From Dehalococcoidia bacterium (GTDB lineage Bacteria > Chloroflexota > Dehalococcoidia > Bin125): a DNA stretch of 64,000 nt. The notes under the pieces were generated by a model. That model saw nothing but the letters and a program-made list of their open reading frames with translations. It searched no databases and was not told the DNA's origin. The DNA lies in NCBI GenBank assembly GCA_022825855.1, contig JAJDWB010000019.1, positions 310,001 through 374,000 on the forward strand, read 5' to 3'. The position numbers and the translations under genes are program-made. This document shows positions 1-9,538 of the stretch, one piece after another (the stretch's first letter is position 1; every line of letters starts with the position of its first letter).

Positions 1-203
1 TCAGGACCGCCGCCGTCTACTGCTGGCCCCCAAGCCCAACCGCCGTCCCCGATTCCCTGTCGCACCGCTGAAACGCTGGTCAAGATTCCCATCTCCGTGC
101 TAGCCCACTAAACAGGAAAGGAGACGAATCGAAGCAAATTCTAGGTCAAGTCTTGAACGAACACTTGTAGGGACGCTGCATGCTTCTCGCGGGAGTACGC
201 CCT
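1..203. other. Left edge, no supported gene
   Basis: No gene can be supported here. One plus-strand frame is open from base 1 to a TAA near base 111 and could be the last 36 codons of a gene that begins outside the window, but its Pro/Ser/Ala-rich translation is not recognisable. The rest up to the end of the minus-strand gene at 204 shows no clear hairpin or promoter. Confidence 0.3.
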
Positions 204-1745
204 CTACTCCTCGTCAACCTCACTTGCCATTGGCAACACGATCCACTTCTCTACCCAGTCATCAAACGCCTGTGTCCAATACGGAGCCTGCCTTAACCAC
301 ATTCTGACGCTATTGTCCGGGTCGAACTGTCTGAGGAGGTAGGCTGCGCAGATTTCGGCAGCGAGTTCCTCCGGCTGGTTCTGCACATAGGAGTGTAAGT
401 CGCGATAGTGCGGCGAAGCAGGGAGCTGCCATTCCCCGTCCTTGCTCCGCGTGTAACCAACGAGGTCCATGAATTCCTGCGCCATCTCGGTTTCATACCA
501 GAAACCACGAGCATACGTCACATGGGGTGCGCCAGGATCCGGCCATAGGGAACTCGACTTCCCATCCTTCAGGAAGTCATGATCCATATGGAACTTGAAA
601 GTCTGCCACTCCTGGTGATGGTGACACAACTCGTGCGCTTCCGCGGCAAGCACCCTGGCTTGAGTTTGATTCCTCCAGAAATCGGCCCACTGTCCCTGCC
701 TGGGCGAGATCAGCCAGACTGCGGCAGTGCTCCACTGATACATGAGATTAGAATTGGTGAATACGTAGATGGAAGACACGCTGGCTTGGAAGTAATCCTG
801 GATCCAAGTTGCATTAATCCTACATATGTCCTGCGGCAGAGGCATGACAGTGAGGATGAGCGAAGTTTCCTCCGTCCAGGCGCCTGTGGCACAGTCAGAC
901 CTGATGACTTCTAGTTCCTCCGGGAAGTGTGGAACGATGCACGTCTCAATGATGTCCCGCCACGCCTGCGAGTACTCGACGAGGTCTAGTCCATAGATGA
1001 TGTCGCAGTTGTCGACGCACTCCACATAGACACTTGTGCCTCGCTCGATGTTGCCGAAATAGGCATCTCTAAACGGCTGATTGGTGGCGTTGGTGTGTTC
1101 GAAGTTGTACTGGAGCTCACCAATGCTGAGCCGATGGGCGTTGCAGCCATCTATCGCGAGCCTACCGATTAACTGTTGGAACGAACCTCCCCCGAACTGA
1201 ACGAGTGCCGTTCCCTGCTTGTTTCGAGTGCTGTTCGTGTGGGGACTGAGGATCCAGCGGAGATGCATGGCGACGAGCTCGAACTCTGGATGCATCGGCC
1301 TCGCCCATGCATCGGTCTGGCCGTCAGTGCAGGCGACGGCGAGTTCGGTGTTGGGCGCGATTGGTGAATCTTGGCCTACGTAGGCGTCTGTAAACTGCTG
1401 ATTCACGAATTGCGGCGCAGCGGCGTGGTAGCCAATCCGGTCTTCAGGTATCCAGAGCGCTTGCAGGCGGCAGCCGTCCGCTGCCAACCGGGTGGCCAGC
1501 TGATAGAACGTCCCGCCACCCCATCGAATGAACCCGCTTTGACGTTCCGTCCCATCGATCTGCTGGGGACCGGCGAGCCAGACCACTTGGGTTTCCCCTA
1601 ACGGAGCATCCGGAGGCGATTCAGCTCGCAGCATCAGTGGGATCAGAGAGACGAGGACCGGCAAGAGCAACACAGTGAACAACTTCAGTGGGCGCTTCCA
1701 AGGACCAAGTGCTGTGGTAGCGACCATTGCTGCGGTCTTCCTCAC
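204..1745 (-). CDS. Secreted protein with zincin (HExxH) motif and duplicated N-terminal module
   Basis: A 513-residue protein of unknown function. A basic N-terminus and hydrophobic segment (about residues 20-40) look like a signal peptide or anchor. Residues about 71-142 and 180-245 are two copies of one module, each with a GGG(T/S)F...QL..RLA.DGC core and a later ..F.DAY.G... stretch ending near Cys-x-D. The C-terminal half carries HELCH (371-375), the metal-binding helix pattern of zinc metallopeptidases. A PEELAAE segment follows at 458-464 and could supply the third glutamate ligand seen in gluzincins. Function as a peptidase is inferred from these motifs only; no named family was recognised. 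It stands alone, with 296 bases separating it from birA. Confidence 0.75.
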   Translation of the reverse strand: MRKTAAMVATTALGPWKRPLKLFTVLLLPVLVSLIPLMLRAESPPDAPLGETQVVWLAGPQQIDGTERQSGFIRWGGGTFYQLATRLAADGCRLQALWIPEDRIGYHAAAPQFVNQQFTDAYVGQDSPIAPNTELAVACTDGQTDAWARPMHPEFELVAMHLRWILSPHTNSTRNKQGTALVQFGGGSFQQLIGRLAIDGCNAHRLSIGELQYNFEHTNATNQPFRDAYFGNIERGTSVYVECVDNCDIIYGLDLVEYSQAWRDIIETCIVPHFPEELEVIRSDCATGAWTEETSLILTVMPLPQDICRINATWIQDYFQASVSSIYVFTNSNLMYQWSTAAVWLISPRQGQWADFWRNQTQARVLAAEAHELCHHHQEWQTFKFHMDHDFLKDGKSSSLWPDPGAPHVTYARGFWYETEMAQEFMDLVGYTRSKDGEWQLPASPHYRDLHSYVQNQPEELAAEICAAYLLRQFDPDNSVRMWLRQAPYWTQAFDDWVEKWIVLPMASEVDEE

Positions 1746-1985
1746 ATCGACCGACTCGTTCGGCGGGAGTCTATCTCAGGGGGTCTAGGAGCCGGCGATG
1801 TCGTCCGGCGGAATTCCTCCTTGACGCGTCAACCGAGCGCCCCTTAGCCTGCGAGGTAGGAAAGGAGGTGATGCAACTTGGGACATAGTCAACGATCGCC
1901 CAGGTACCGACGACGCAGCGCAGTGGAGGTGGGCGCCTCCTAGCCGCTGACTCCAAACGTCGCCCGGTTACCTGGGCGAACCACG

Positions 1986-2015
1986 ACGACCCCGAGCCGC
2001 CCAGCTCGGGGTCGT
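1986..2015. terminator. Perfect 12-bp hairpin upstream of birA
   Basis: The arms 1986-1997 and 2004-2015 are exact inverted repeats of 12 bases around a 6-base loop. Only a short TTT follows six bases downstream, so it is a weak match to an intrinsic terminator. It could end transcription from an upstream plus-strand unit or act as an mRNA 5' structure for birA, which starts 26 bases later. The remaining intergenic bases 1746-1985 hold no gene; the match to the 16S anti-Shine-Dalgarno complement at 1861-1872 is discussed under rejected items. Confidence 0.5.
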
Positions 2016-2041
2016 ACCGTTTAACTCGCTAGCCTCGCCGC

Positions 2042-2863
2042 ATGGCCAAGCACGAACTCCTCCCGCCCGACCAACGCCTCGACATCGACCGCGTCCGCGC
2101 ACTGCTCACCACCACGGAATTCGGCCGGGACTTCCACTACTTCGTTCAGACCACGTCCACGATGGACGACGCCCGCCGGCTCGCCGATGACGGCGCGCCC
2201 CACGGCGCGGTCGTCGTCGCCGACGAGCAGACCGCCGGTCGCGGCACCAAGGGACGCATCTGGGTCTCGCCGCCCGGACAGAGCATCCACGCCACGATCA
2301 TCGTCCGGCCCGACGTCGAGCAGCTCAAGCGCCTCAGCATCGTCAGTCCGGTCGCCGCCACCGACGCCGTGCGCGCCGCGACGCCGCTCGAACCGACAAT
2401 CAAGTGGCCCAACGACATCCAGATCGAACACCGCAAGCTGGGCGGCATCCTGATCGAGGCCGAGTGGCGCGACGCTCGGCCCGGTTACGCCCTCGTCGGC
2501 ATCGGACTCAACGTCAACTTCGACCCCGCGCCCTGGGCCACCCAGATCGACCGTCCCGCAACCAGCCTGATGATCGAGCTCGAATCCCGCCAGGAGCGAG
2601 AACCGGTGCTCGCCGGCCTGCTCAACGCCTTCGAGACGCGCTATCGCCAGGCCGGCACGACCGAGCTACACGAGACCTGGGTGTCGCGATTGAATACGCT
2701 CGGCCAGGATGTCACGGTCACGCTGACTACGGGCGAGCAGATCGCAGGCACGGCCGAGGGCGTTGACGAGGCCGGCGCGCTAGTCGTCCGCACATCGGAC
2801 GGCGAACGGCGCAGCTTCATCGCCGGCGAAGTGACCCTGAGGACGGCCACGGATCTGACCTGA
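2042..2863 (+). CDS. birA: Biotin--[acetyl-CoA carboxylase] ligase
   Basis: This 273-residue enzyme activates biotin with ATP and transfers it to the lysine of biotin carboxyl carrier protein in acetyl-CoA carboxylase and related carboxylases. The biotinyl-AMP loop GRGTKGR (66-72) is followed by W.SPPG, then KWPNDI (121-126) and KLGGILIE (132-139), all hallmarks of BirA catalytic domains. The C-terminal 50 residues match the small SH3-like BirA domain. There is no N-terminal winged-helix domain, so it is a monofunctional (group I) ligase and not a repressor. Its last 47 bases overlap the 3' end of the convergent giant gene. Confidence 0.95.
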   Translation: MAKHELLPPDQRLDIDRVRALLTTTEFGRDFHYFVQTTSTMDDARRLADDGAPHGAVVVADEQTAGRGTKGRIWVSPPGQSIHATIIVRPDVEQLKRLSIVSPVAATDAVRAATPLEPTIKWPNDIQIEHRKLGGILIEAEWRDARPGYALVGIGLNVNFDPAPWATQIDRPATSLMIELESRQEREPVLAGLLNAFETRYRQAGTTELHETWVSRLNTLGQDVTVTLTTGEQIAGTAEGVDEAGALVVRTSDGERRSFIAGEVTLRTATDLT

Positions 2864-5800
2864 ACCCCGTTCCCGCCTCCCGGCTCAGGATCAGCGCCGG
2901 ACTGATCAGCACATCTCCCCGTCGCCAGAATCGCCACTCGCCGCTGACCAGATCAAGCACGCAATCTATGCCGCGCACGCCCGCGCCGACCGCGCCCGTC
3001 ACCGAGACCGCAACCCCGCGGTCGGTCGGCACGCCGTGCGGGTCGCTCTCGCCCAGCCACCACGCCATGACGGTGTCGGGATCCTCTGCGTCCCAGCACC
3101 ATGACGGCACCTGTTCGAGCTCAGCCAGCAGCGCCGATGCATCGTCCAGCCGCGACCAGCGGACGGTCAGCGGGCCGTCGTGCAACCCGGCCGCATCGAC
3201 CGACAGCAGCTCAGCCCGATAGGCGACGTTCGTCGTCCCCATACCCGGAAGGATCGTGACCCGGATACCGTCCCCCTCGGCGACGCCGCGCACCAGTTCC
3301 CGGGCGAACGTGGTACCGCCTTGCGAGCGCAGCTTCGCCTCCTCGACCAGCGCCGCCGTCGCCTTGGGCGCCTTGGTGACGTTGTCCGCCCAGAACTCCA
3401 ACTCGGCCAGCTCGTTGCCCGACAGGTCCCGCACTCGACCATCGCCGCTCGGCGCATAGGTCAGTCGCACCGCGTCGGGCGACGTCACCCGCTCCGAAAT
3501 CGTCAGCACGACTCCTTGCTTCGACCACGTCATCTCCGTCACCTCGAGTCTGCGCCGCCCCGCATAGACGACGAAGTCCGCAACAGTCGCCTCGCGCCCG
3601 TCGACCCGCTGATCGAACCGCACGTCCACCGTCCGCCGGTCAGCCTCGGCCGCTGCAATCCCGGGCGGTGTCTCGGTGTAGTTGTCCACCACGAACACGC
3701 CGTTCCCGAGGCGCGCCCCGCTCACTCCGGCGAGTCCGCCGCTCGCTTTGGCCAGATAGACGACGCCGAACAGATCCGGTTCGTCGGGCAGTTTGGACGC
3801 CAGGTGCAGGTACACGCTGGTCCCGCTGATCTCGACCCGAGAAATCTTCGGCTCCTCGTCAAACCCCGCCAGGATGAATCGCGAGGCCGGCACCGCCCGC
3901 GCGATCAGGGGCAGGTCGAAGCTGAGCGCAATCAAGTCGCCCACGCCGAAACCCGAGACGAACCTGGGAGGCTCCGTCCGGTTGCTGACCGCAATCGTGA
4001 ACGGACCGACCGGCAACCCGCCGCCCGTCAACGAGCTGCCCGAATACGTGAGATCGACCTCTTGTCCCGCATCGATCCCGGCCGATCCCAGTCGCAGCAC
4101 AAGCGTCGCCCCCTCAATCGACACCACGGCAGCCACGGCCGCGTCCCCCTCAAGCATGAACTCAGCCACAGTCGGCAGCGCCGGATCCAGCGCCTGGTCG
4201 AACCCGACCCGTAACTCCGTCCCCTGCGCCACCGCCAACACCGCGCAAGGCGCGACCCGCTCGATGGTCCGAGTCCACGACCGTTCGTCTGCCGGATCCG
4301 GCCGTGTCCAGACCAACTCCGCAACCTCGCCCAGGCAGATCGGAGCGGCAGGAATCAGGCGAACGACCCCGTCCGACGCTTCCAGGCTGAACTCGCGCGG
4401 TTCGCCCTCGACCCGCAACGTCAACTCGCTCACAAGCCCTTCAGGAATCTGTGTGCCCGCGCCAAAGGACAACGCCATCGCCTCGCCGTCCCACGCCACG
4501 CATGCCAACCCAAGCTCCAGTTCAATGAGGTTCGCAACACCAAAGCGAAACGCCTCAATCATCCGCCCATCCGAGTCCACCAACCGCCCGTCCAAGTCCA
4601 CCAGCGGAGGCTCCCCCGGCTCATACCCGACCGCGACAGACGCGCACTCCGGGACGCCAGTCGTCAGAATGATGCTCAGCTCTCTACCCGAAGCGCTGAC
4701 GTTCTGAACGCTGACCGCCGATCCGTCGACAGTGACTGAGAAGGCCGCCGGGTCAACGGTCGCAGCATCGACAAGATCGTGATCGAATTCAACACGCAGC
4801 TTGTCCGCTTCGTCGCGATTGAGCAGAGCGCCTGTCGCTCGCGCCGGCGTGACGTTGTCAATCTCTATTCCCGGATAGTCGAGGCTGGGGATAGTGAAAT
4901 CGTCAACGGGATGAGCAGGCGTTGCTTTGTCTCGCAGATTCCGGCTGTCACCGTCGTAGGACCTTCCCTGGTACTTGATCTTGACTGGGTCCCCTTTGTC
5001 AACGCGCTCGCTGAGCTTTAGCACCAACGTGACGCCTGAGACAACGACTGACTCAATCGGAATGATCTCTTCCTCGTCTCGCACCACTGTGAACCAAGTG
5101 AATTCCTCGGGCTCTTGGCAATCCACTTGCGAGTCTTCTTGCCTGAGCTTCTCGCAACTGGCAGGTGGGAAATCGTCAGATTCGTCATGAAGCAGCTGAT
5201 CGAACTCGACAGTCAAGACGTTCCCATTCACCATGACCCGCTCAACTCTCGGATCAACGTCGACGCGGTTGTCCACTACCTCGGTGAATGACAACACCCG
5301 ATTCGGTGCATCGTCGTCCCGCAGACCACCGCTGTCCGGAGCCCTGTACTCCAGAGTCACTGCGGCGCCCTCGCGAATCACCCCTGTCTCCAGCTCGATC
5401 AGCAACTGGGTATCGTCCCCTACGCCCGGATCACGGACTACCGTGCGAATCCCAAGCTCCGGCAGACCCTCTTGCACAATGTCAAACCACTCCCGCTCAA
5501 TGGTGCCTGCGGTTTCGAGCCGTTGATCGAAGCGAACGAAGACATTCGTCCCTTCCTCGTCTGTCTTGACCTCCACCACAAACGGCGCATAATCCGTCAG
5601 GTTCTCGACCGTCAGCATCTCGAACGACTCGGCCGCCCCGCCATTCATCCCCAGCAACGGGAACTCCTCCGACGCCGCATACGTCAACTCGACGGACTCG
5701 TCCTCGATCACGGACTCGGAAAGCGTCAGCGCTAGTTCCCCGTCCTGGATTCCGGCCGAGGTCACCGTCACGGTGCGCTCAGGCACATTCAACGTGAAAT

Positions 5801-8800
5801 CCGACGCCTGCGGCAGCACGCCGTCGTCCAGCGCATGATCGAACGTCACGATCAGCGTCGCCCCATCTACCGTCGCCGACTCCGCCCGAGCCGGCGTCAG
5901 GTTCTGCAACACGAAGCCGTTGATCTCCGCCCGCCGCTCGTCCGCCTCGTCCTCGCGGATCCGAATCGTCCCGCTGTCGGGGAAGTACCTCACCGACACC
6001 GCGTCGTCCGGACCGACATTCGCCGACAGCGTGATCACGATCTTGCCGACCCCGCCGGGACCGTCGTTCGACACCTGCACGAAATCGATCGTGGTGAACG
6101 CGTCTATGCCCGAAACCGTGAAGTGATCCCCCGGATATCCGTCGTCGTCGTGAAAGCGCGGGTCGTCATGGATGTCCTGGTCGAGCAAGATCACGATTTC
6201 GGCGTCCACGACCATCCCCGACACAGGCGCGGGCGCCGTGTCCGTCCGATTCTCGATCGCCTCACTGAAACTCGCGGTCCGATGTCCTGTCGGGTCGACA
6301 ATCCCGTCCCGCTCGGGTTGCGTGTATGTCAGCGAGGCCGCTTCGCCCTCGCTCAGCGCGGTCGAGAGCGTGAGCGTCAGCGCCGAGCCGGCAATCTCGA
6401 CCCCCGTCACCGTTCGCTCGGCATCGCCGCTCAGGCCGAACAAGGAGCCGTCAACAACGGCCGTCGACTCCAGCGGCTGATCGAATGTGACCGTTAGCGT
6501 CGCCTCATCGCCGACGACGCTCAGAACCGTCGGCGCGACATCCGTGATGTTCGCAACCGCCTCCGTGAACGACGCCACCGGCGAGCCGTCGGATGTCTCC
6601 AGCGCCGAGTCGTTCGGCTTGCTGTAGGTCAGCGTGTACTCGGCCCCTTCGGTCAACGAAGCGTCGAGCCTCAGCCCGACCGACATCGCGTTCACCGTCA
6701 CGCCGTCCACGGTCGGACCGTCGCCGCTCAGCGAAAACGCGGCGGCGGCCGGCGTCAATCCCGTGTTCAGCGCCTGCGAGAACGCGATCACGATCCCGTT
6801 CCCCTCGCCGATCACCGATCGCACCAACGGCTCCGGCGTCTGGTTGTCCGCCTCGAGCCCGCTGAACGCGGCGACATCCAGCGCCTGCCCGTCGCGCCTG
6901 AGTTTCGTCATCCCCGCCGCCGAGTAGGAGACCGTGACCGCCTCGCCAAACACGACCGGGCTGGCCAGCGTCAGCGTGACGCTGGCGCCGTCGATCGCGA
7001 CCATGCTCACCGCATGACCCGCGGGCGCGATGACGAAGTCGGCTGCGGGCGGTATCGAGGACCCGTCCAGCGCTCGGTCGAATCCCAGCGTGATCGTGCC
7101 GGCATTGGCAACGGCGCTGACCGCTCGGGGAACGCCGTCGGCAAGGTTGGTCACTGGCTGACCGCTCCACCCGGCCGTCTTCCAGACCCCGTCAACGCTC
7201 TGCAGCGCAGGCAGCGAGGCGTCCGTCGGAGGCTCGTAGCCGATCGTCGCCGTCTCGTTCAGGTCCGCCGCCGGGTCGAGACTCAGCAGCACCGTCGCGC
7301 CCACGATCGCAACCGACGCCACCGACGCGGAGGTCGTGCCGCCCAGCCTGAAGCTCGACGCCGCCGGCGTGCCCGCCGCGCCGCCCAGCAGCTCCTCCGA
7401 CATCACGATCGTCAGCGTGCGACCGTCGGCGTCGATCGAGGTCGACTCAAACATCGGCGTCGGATCCACGACCAGGTTCTCCACCGCCAGACCGGTGAAG
7501 CCAACGACATTGAGCTCACGGCCCGCCCGCTTGAGCGGCGACGCTCCGGGCGCGGCATAGGACAGCGTCAACGTTTCCAGGTGCGTCACCGACGCGCTCA
7601 GGGTCAGCGTCAACTCGCGACCAAGGATCGCGGCGCCGGTCACCGTCGCCGAACTGCCGCTCACGGTGAACGCCGATGCCGCGGGAATCGAGGCACCATC
7701 CACCGCCCGGTCGAATCGCACGACCAGCGCCGGGCCGTCGACCGTCGCCGCCGTCGGACGAGGCTTGCCGTCGGCCTGATTGGTCACGGCCTCCATATCG
7801 AACCCCGCGGCCGCCTGCGAGTGTGCCAGCGACCGCAACCGAGGCTGCGTCGCATCGCCCGGCGGCGCGTACGTCACCGTCACGCTCTCGCCCGCATCGG
7901 CCGGCGGATCCAGCGCCAGGGTCACCGACGTCCCATCCACCGACACCGACTCCACCGCCGCGTCCGTGCCCCCCAGGCTGAATGTCGCAGTCCCCGGCGT
8001 GCCCGCGCTGCTCGAATCAAGCGCCAGCGAGAACGTCAGCGTCAACACCGCCCCGTCCGCCGAGATCTGCGCCCCGCTCAGCACCGGCGTCGGCGCAACC
8101 GTGTTGTTGACCACCGCTCGATTGCTGAAGGAATCTGCATTTCTGTTGTTCCGGGCCTCGACTCTCGGTGGTGGATTCGGCTTCACGTAAGACACGGTGA
8201 TCGTGGAACCGGCAGTCACGGCCGGCGAGAGCGTGAGCGTCACGACCGTGCCGCTGAACGACGCAGCGGTCACGCTCACGCCATCCTGGCCGCCGATGGT
8301 GAAGGCGCTGGCAGGCGCGACATTCTTGAGCGGGTGGTCGAACTCAATCTCCAGCGTCGCGCCGTTGACCGTTGCCCCCTGGACCTCTGGGTTCGTAGTG
8401 GGCGTCGAACTGCTTACCAACTCACCAGAGAACTCCTCTGCTTGCTGTGCGCCGTCCGCCTGCTGCAGGGGCGACTCCGACGGCGGGGTGTAGGCGAGCT
8501 GGTACTCAGGAGACAGTTCGCCCTGGATCACCGCCGACATCGCCAACGTGACTGTGTTGCCCGAGATCGCCACCGACTCGACCTGCGGCGGTGAGTTCCG
8601 CCCACTGAGCATGAACGCCGACTTGTCCGGCACACTGGCAGGGTCGAGCGACTCGGAGTAGGTGAGCGTGATCACATCCCAGAGCGCAGCAACCGACACC
8701 AGCGCGGGCGGACTGTCAACCCGGTTGGTCACCGTCAGCGCCGACCAACTGTCCACCAGCTTGTTGCCCTGATCCGCGTCCTGAGGCGGATCGCCACTAA

Positions 8801-9458
8801 CGGCATCGGACCGGTTGTAGGTGACCGTGACCGTTTCACCCTCGGCAATCTCCGGGCTCCCGAACTCTATCTCGAGCCGCTCAGGGTGGCTGGAGCTGAG
8901 CACGACGTTGTCAATGAGTGCTGAATTGCTATTGATATGGACCTCGAAGGCGGCAATCGTCAGCCATCCCTGCTCTCCGGCAGCGATGGCCTCGCAGAAC
9001 GTGACGTAGATGTACTGACCAGTCACGTCCGTCTCGATCGAGACAATCTCCGGCGCGGCATCGGTGTCGTTGGCCACGGAGAGCCCCGAGAAATCGGAGA
9101 GTTGAGCGCCAGACGCCGTAATCGACGATCCCGACTTCACGTAACTGACCGCAACCGGCGAAGAGTCACAGTCAGGATCCCCAACCGCCTCCGCGAGCGT
9201 CAGACCGATCGTCGTTCCGCTGACCTCGGCAGACTCAACCGCCACCGGCGAGCCGCCCACAGACACGTTGAAGTCCGAAGCGTCGGCGACGCCGCTGACA
9301 TCCACCTCCGCCGACAGCGTGATCGTCAGCGTCTCCCCGTCGACGCTGGCCGACGTTGCCGTCAACGACGTCTGTGCATCCGTCAGGTCTGTCAGCAGCC
9401 AGAAGATCGCCAACGACGCGAACAACGCAACCGCGATCGCAGTCGTTGGGCGAAACAC
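2817..9458 (-). CDS. Giant exported SwmB-repeat protein
   Basis: A 2213-residue protein with a signal peptide (hydrophobic stretch about 9-22, ending DAQT). Most of its length is about 19 tandem units of 90-115 residues. Each unit reads roughly: alternating hydrophobic strand with 'V.G.tL.v.Fd..L', an 'F.v.g' strand, 'V..v.isG..v.L.Ls', 'g..v.v.Y..p', and ends with '.V.N.T' before the next unit. This is the pattern of SwmB-type (SWM) beta-sandwich repeats, found in large cell-surface proteins including the cyanobacterial swimming protein. The last ~180 residues are a different, Trp-rich domain. No LPxTG motif or C-terminal anchor is visible. A role in surface coating or adhesion is inference. 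The 3' end overlaps birA convergently by 47 bases. Confidence 0.85.
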   Translation of the reverse strand: MFRPTTAIAVALFASLAIFWLLTDLTDAQTSLTATSASVDGETLTITLSAEVDVSGVADASDFNVSVGGSPVAVESAEVSGTTIGLTLAEAVGDPDCDSSPVAVSYVKSGSSITASGAQLSDFSGLSVANDTDAAPEIVSIETDVTGQYIYVTFCEAIAAGEQGWLTIAAFEVHINSNSALIDNVVLSSSHPERLEIEFGSPEIAEGETVTVTYNRSDAVSGDPPQDADQGNKLVDSWSALTVTNRVDSPPALVSVAALWDVITLTYSESLDPASVPDKSAFMLSGRNSPPQVESVAISGNTVTLAMSAVIQGELSPEYQLAYTPPSESPLQQADGAQQAEEFSGELVSSSTPTTNPEVQGATVNGATLEIEFDHPLKNVAPASAFTIGGQDGVSVTAASFSGTVVTLTLSPAVTAGSTITVSYVKPNPPPRVEARNNRNADSFSNRAVVNNTVAPTPVLSGAQISADGAVLTLTFSLALDSSSAGTPGTATFSLGGTDAAVESVSVDGTSVTLALDPPADAGESVTVTYAPPGDATQPRLRSLAHSQAAAGFDMEAVTNQADGKPRPTAATVDGPALVVRFDRAVDGASIPAASAFTVSGSSATVTGAAILGRELTLTLSASVTHLETLTLSYAAPGASPLKRAGRELNVVGFTGLAVENLVVDPTPMFESTSIDADGRTLTIVMSEELLGGAAGTPAASSFRLGGTTSASVASVAIVGATVLLSLDPAADLNETATIGYEPPTDASLPALQSVDGVWKTAGWSGQPVTNLADGVPRAVSAVANAGTITLGFDRALDGSSIPPAADFVIAPAGHAVSMVAIDGASVTLTLASPVVFGEAVTVSYSAAGMTKLRRDGQALDVAAFSGLEADNQTPEPLVRSVIGEGNGIVIAFSQALNTGLTPAAAAFSLSGDGPTVDGVTVNAMSVGLRLDASLTEGAEYTLTYSKPNDSALETSDGSPVASFTEAVANITDVAPTVLSVVGDEATLTVTFDQPLESTAVVDGSLFGLSGDAERTVTGVEIAGSALTLTLSTALSEGEAASLTYTQPERDGIVDPTGHRTASFSEAIENRTDTAPAPVSGMVVDAEIVILLDQDIHDDPRFHDDDGYPGDHFTVSGIDAFTTIDFVQVSNDGPGGVGKIVITLSANVGPDDAVSVRYFPDSGTIRIREDEADERRAEINGFVLQNLTPARAESATVDGATLIVTFDHALDDGVLPQASDFTLNVPERTVTVTSAGIQDGELALTLSESVIEDESVELTYAASEEFPLLGMNGGAAESFEMLTVENLTDYAPFVVEVKTDEEGTNVFVRFDQRLETAGTIEREWFDIVQEGLPELGIRTVVRDPGVGDDTQLLIELETGVIREGAAVTLEYRAPDSGGLRDDDAPNRVLSFTEVVDNRVDVDPRVERVMVNGNVLTVEFDQLLHDESDDFPPASCEKLRQEDSQVDCQEPEEFTWFTVVRDEEEIIPIESVVVSGVTLVLKLSERVDKGDPVKIKYQGRSYDGDSRNLRDKATPAHPVDDFTIPSLDYPGIEIDNVTPARATGALLNRDEADKLRVEFDHDLVDAATVDPAAFSVTVDGSAVSVQNVSASGRELSIILTTGVPECASVAVGYEPGEPPLVDLDGRLVDSDGRMIEAFRFGVANLIELELGLACVAWDGEAMALSFGAGTQIPEGLVSELTLRVEGEPREFSLEASDGVVRLIPAAPICLGEVAELVWTRPDPADERSWTRTIERVAPCAVLAVAQGTELRVGFDQALDPALPTVAEFMLEGDAAVAAVVSIEGATLVLRLGSAGIDAGQEVDLTYSGSSLTGGGLPVGPFTIAVSNRTEPPRFVSGFGVGDLIALSFDLPLIARAVPASRFILAGFDEEPKISRVEISGTSVYLHLASKLPDEPDLFGVVYLAKASGGLAGVSGARLGNGVFVVDNYTETPPGIAAAEADRRTVDVRFDQRVDGREATVADFVVYAGRRRLEVTEMTWSKQGVVLTISERVTSPDAVRLTYAPSGDGRVRDLSGNELAELEFWADNVTKAPKATAALVEEAKLRSQGGTTFARELVRGVAEGDGIRVTILPGMGTTNVAYRAELLSVDAAGLHDGPLTVRWSRLDDASALLAELEQVPSWCWDAEDPDTVMAWWLGESDPHGVPTDRGVAVSVTGAVGAGVRGIDCVLDLVSGEWRFWRRGDVLISPALILSREAGTGFRSDPWPSSGSLRRR

Positions 9459-9538
9459 CCGACGATCTTACGATTCATACGCGCTTCGTTCAGCATCTCG
9501 TACAAATCACACGATACAGCCGCGCAAGTCGTGTGTCG

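Noticed and set aside
1860-1890. AAAGGAGGTGAT (exact complement of the 16S rRNA 3' end) followed by ATG and a five-codon frame.
   Set aside because: The spacing from AGGAGG to ATG is only two bases and the frame ends after five codons. Flanking bases do not resemble 16S rRNA on either strand, so neither a gene nor an rRNA fragment is supported.
7014-8594. A 526-codon open frame on the plus strand.
   Set aside because: It lies opposite the giant SwmB gene; its Arg/Ala/Gly-rich translation is the typical antisense shadow of GC-rich coding sequence.
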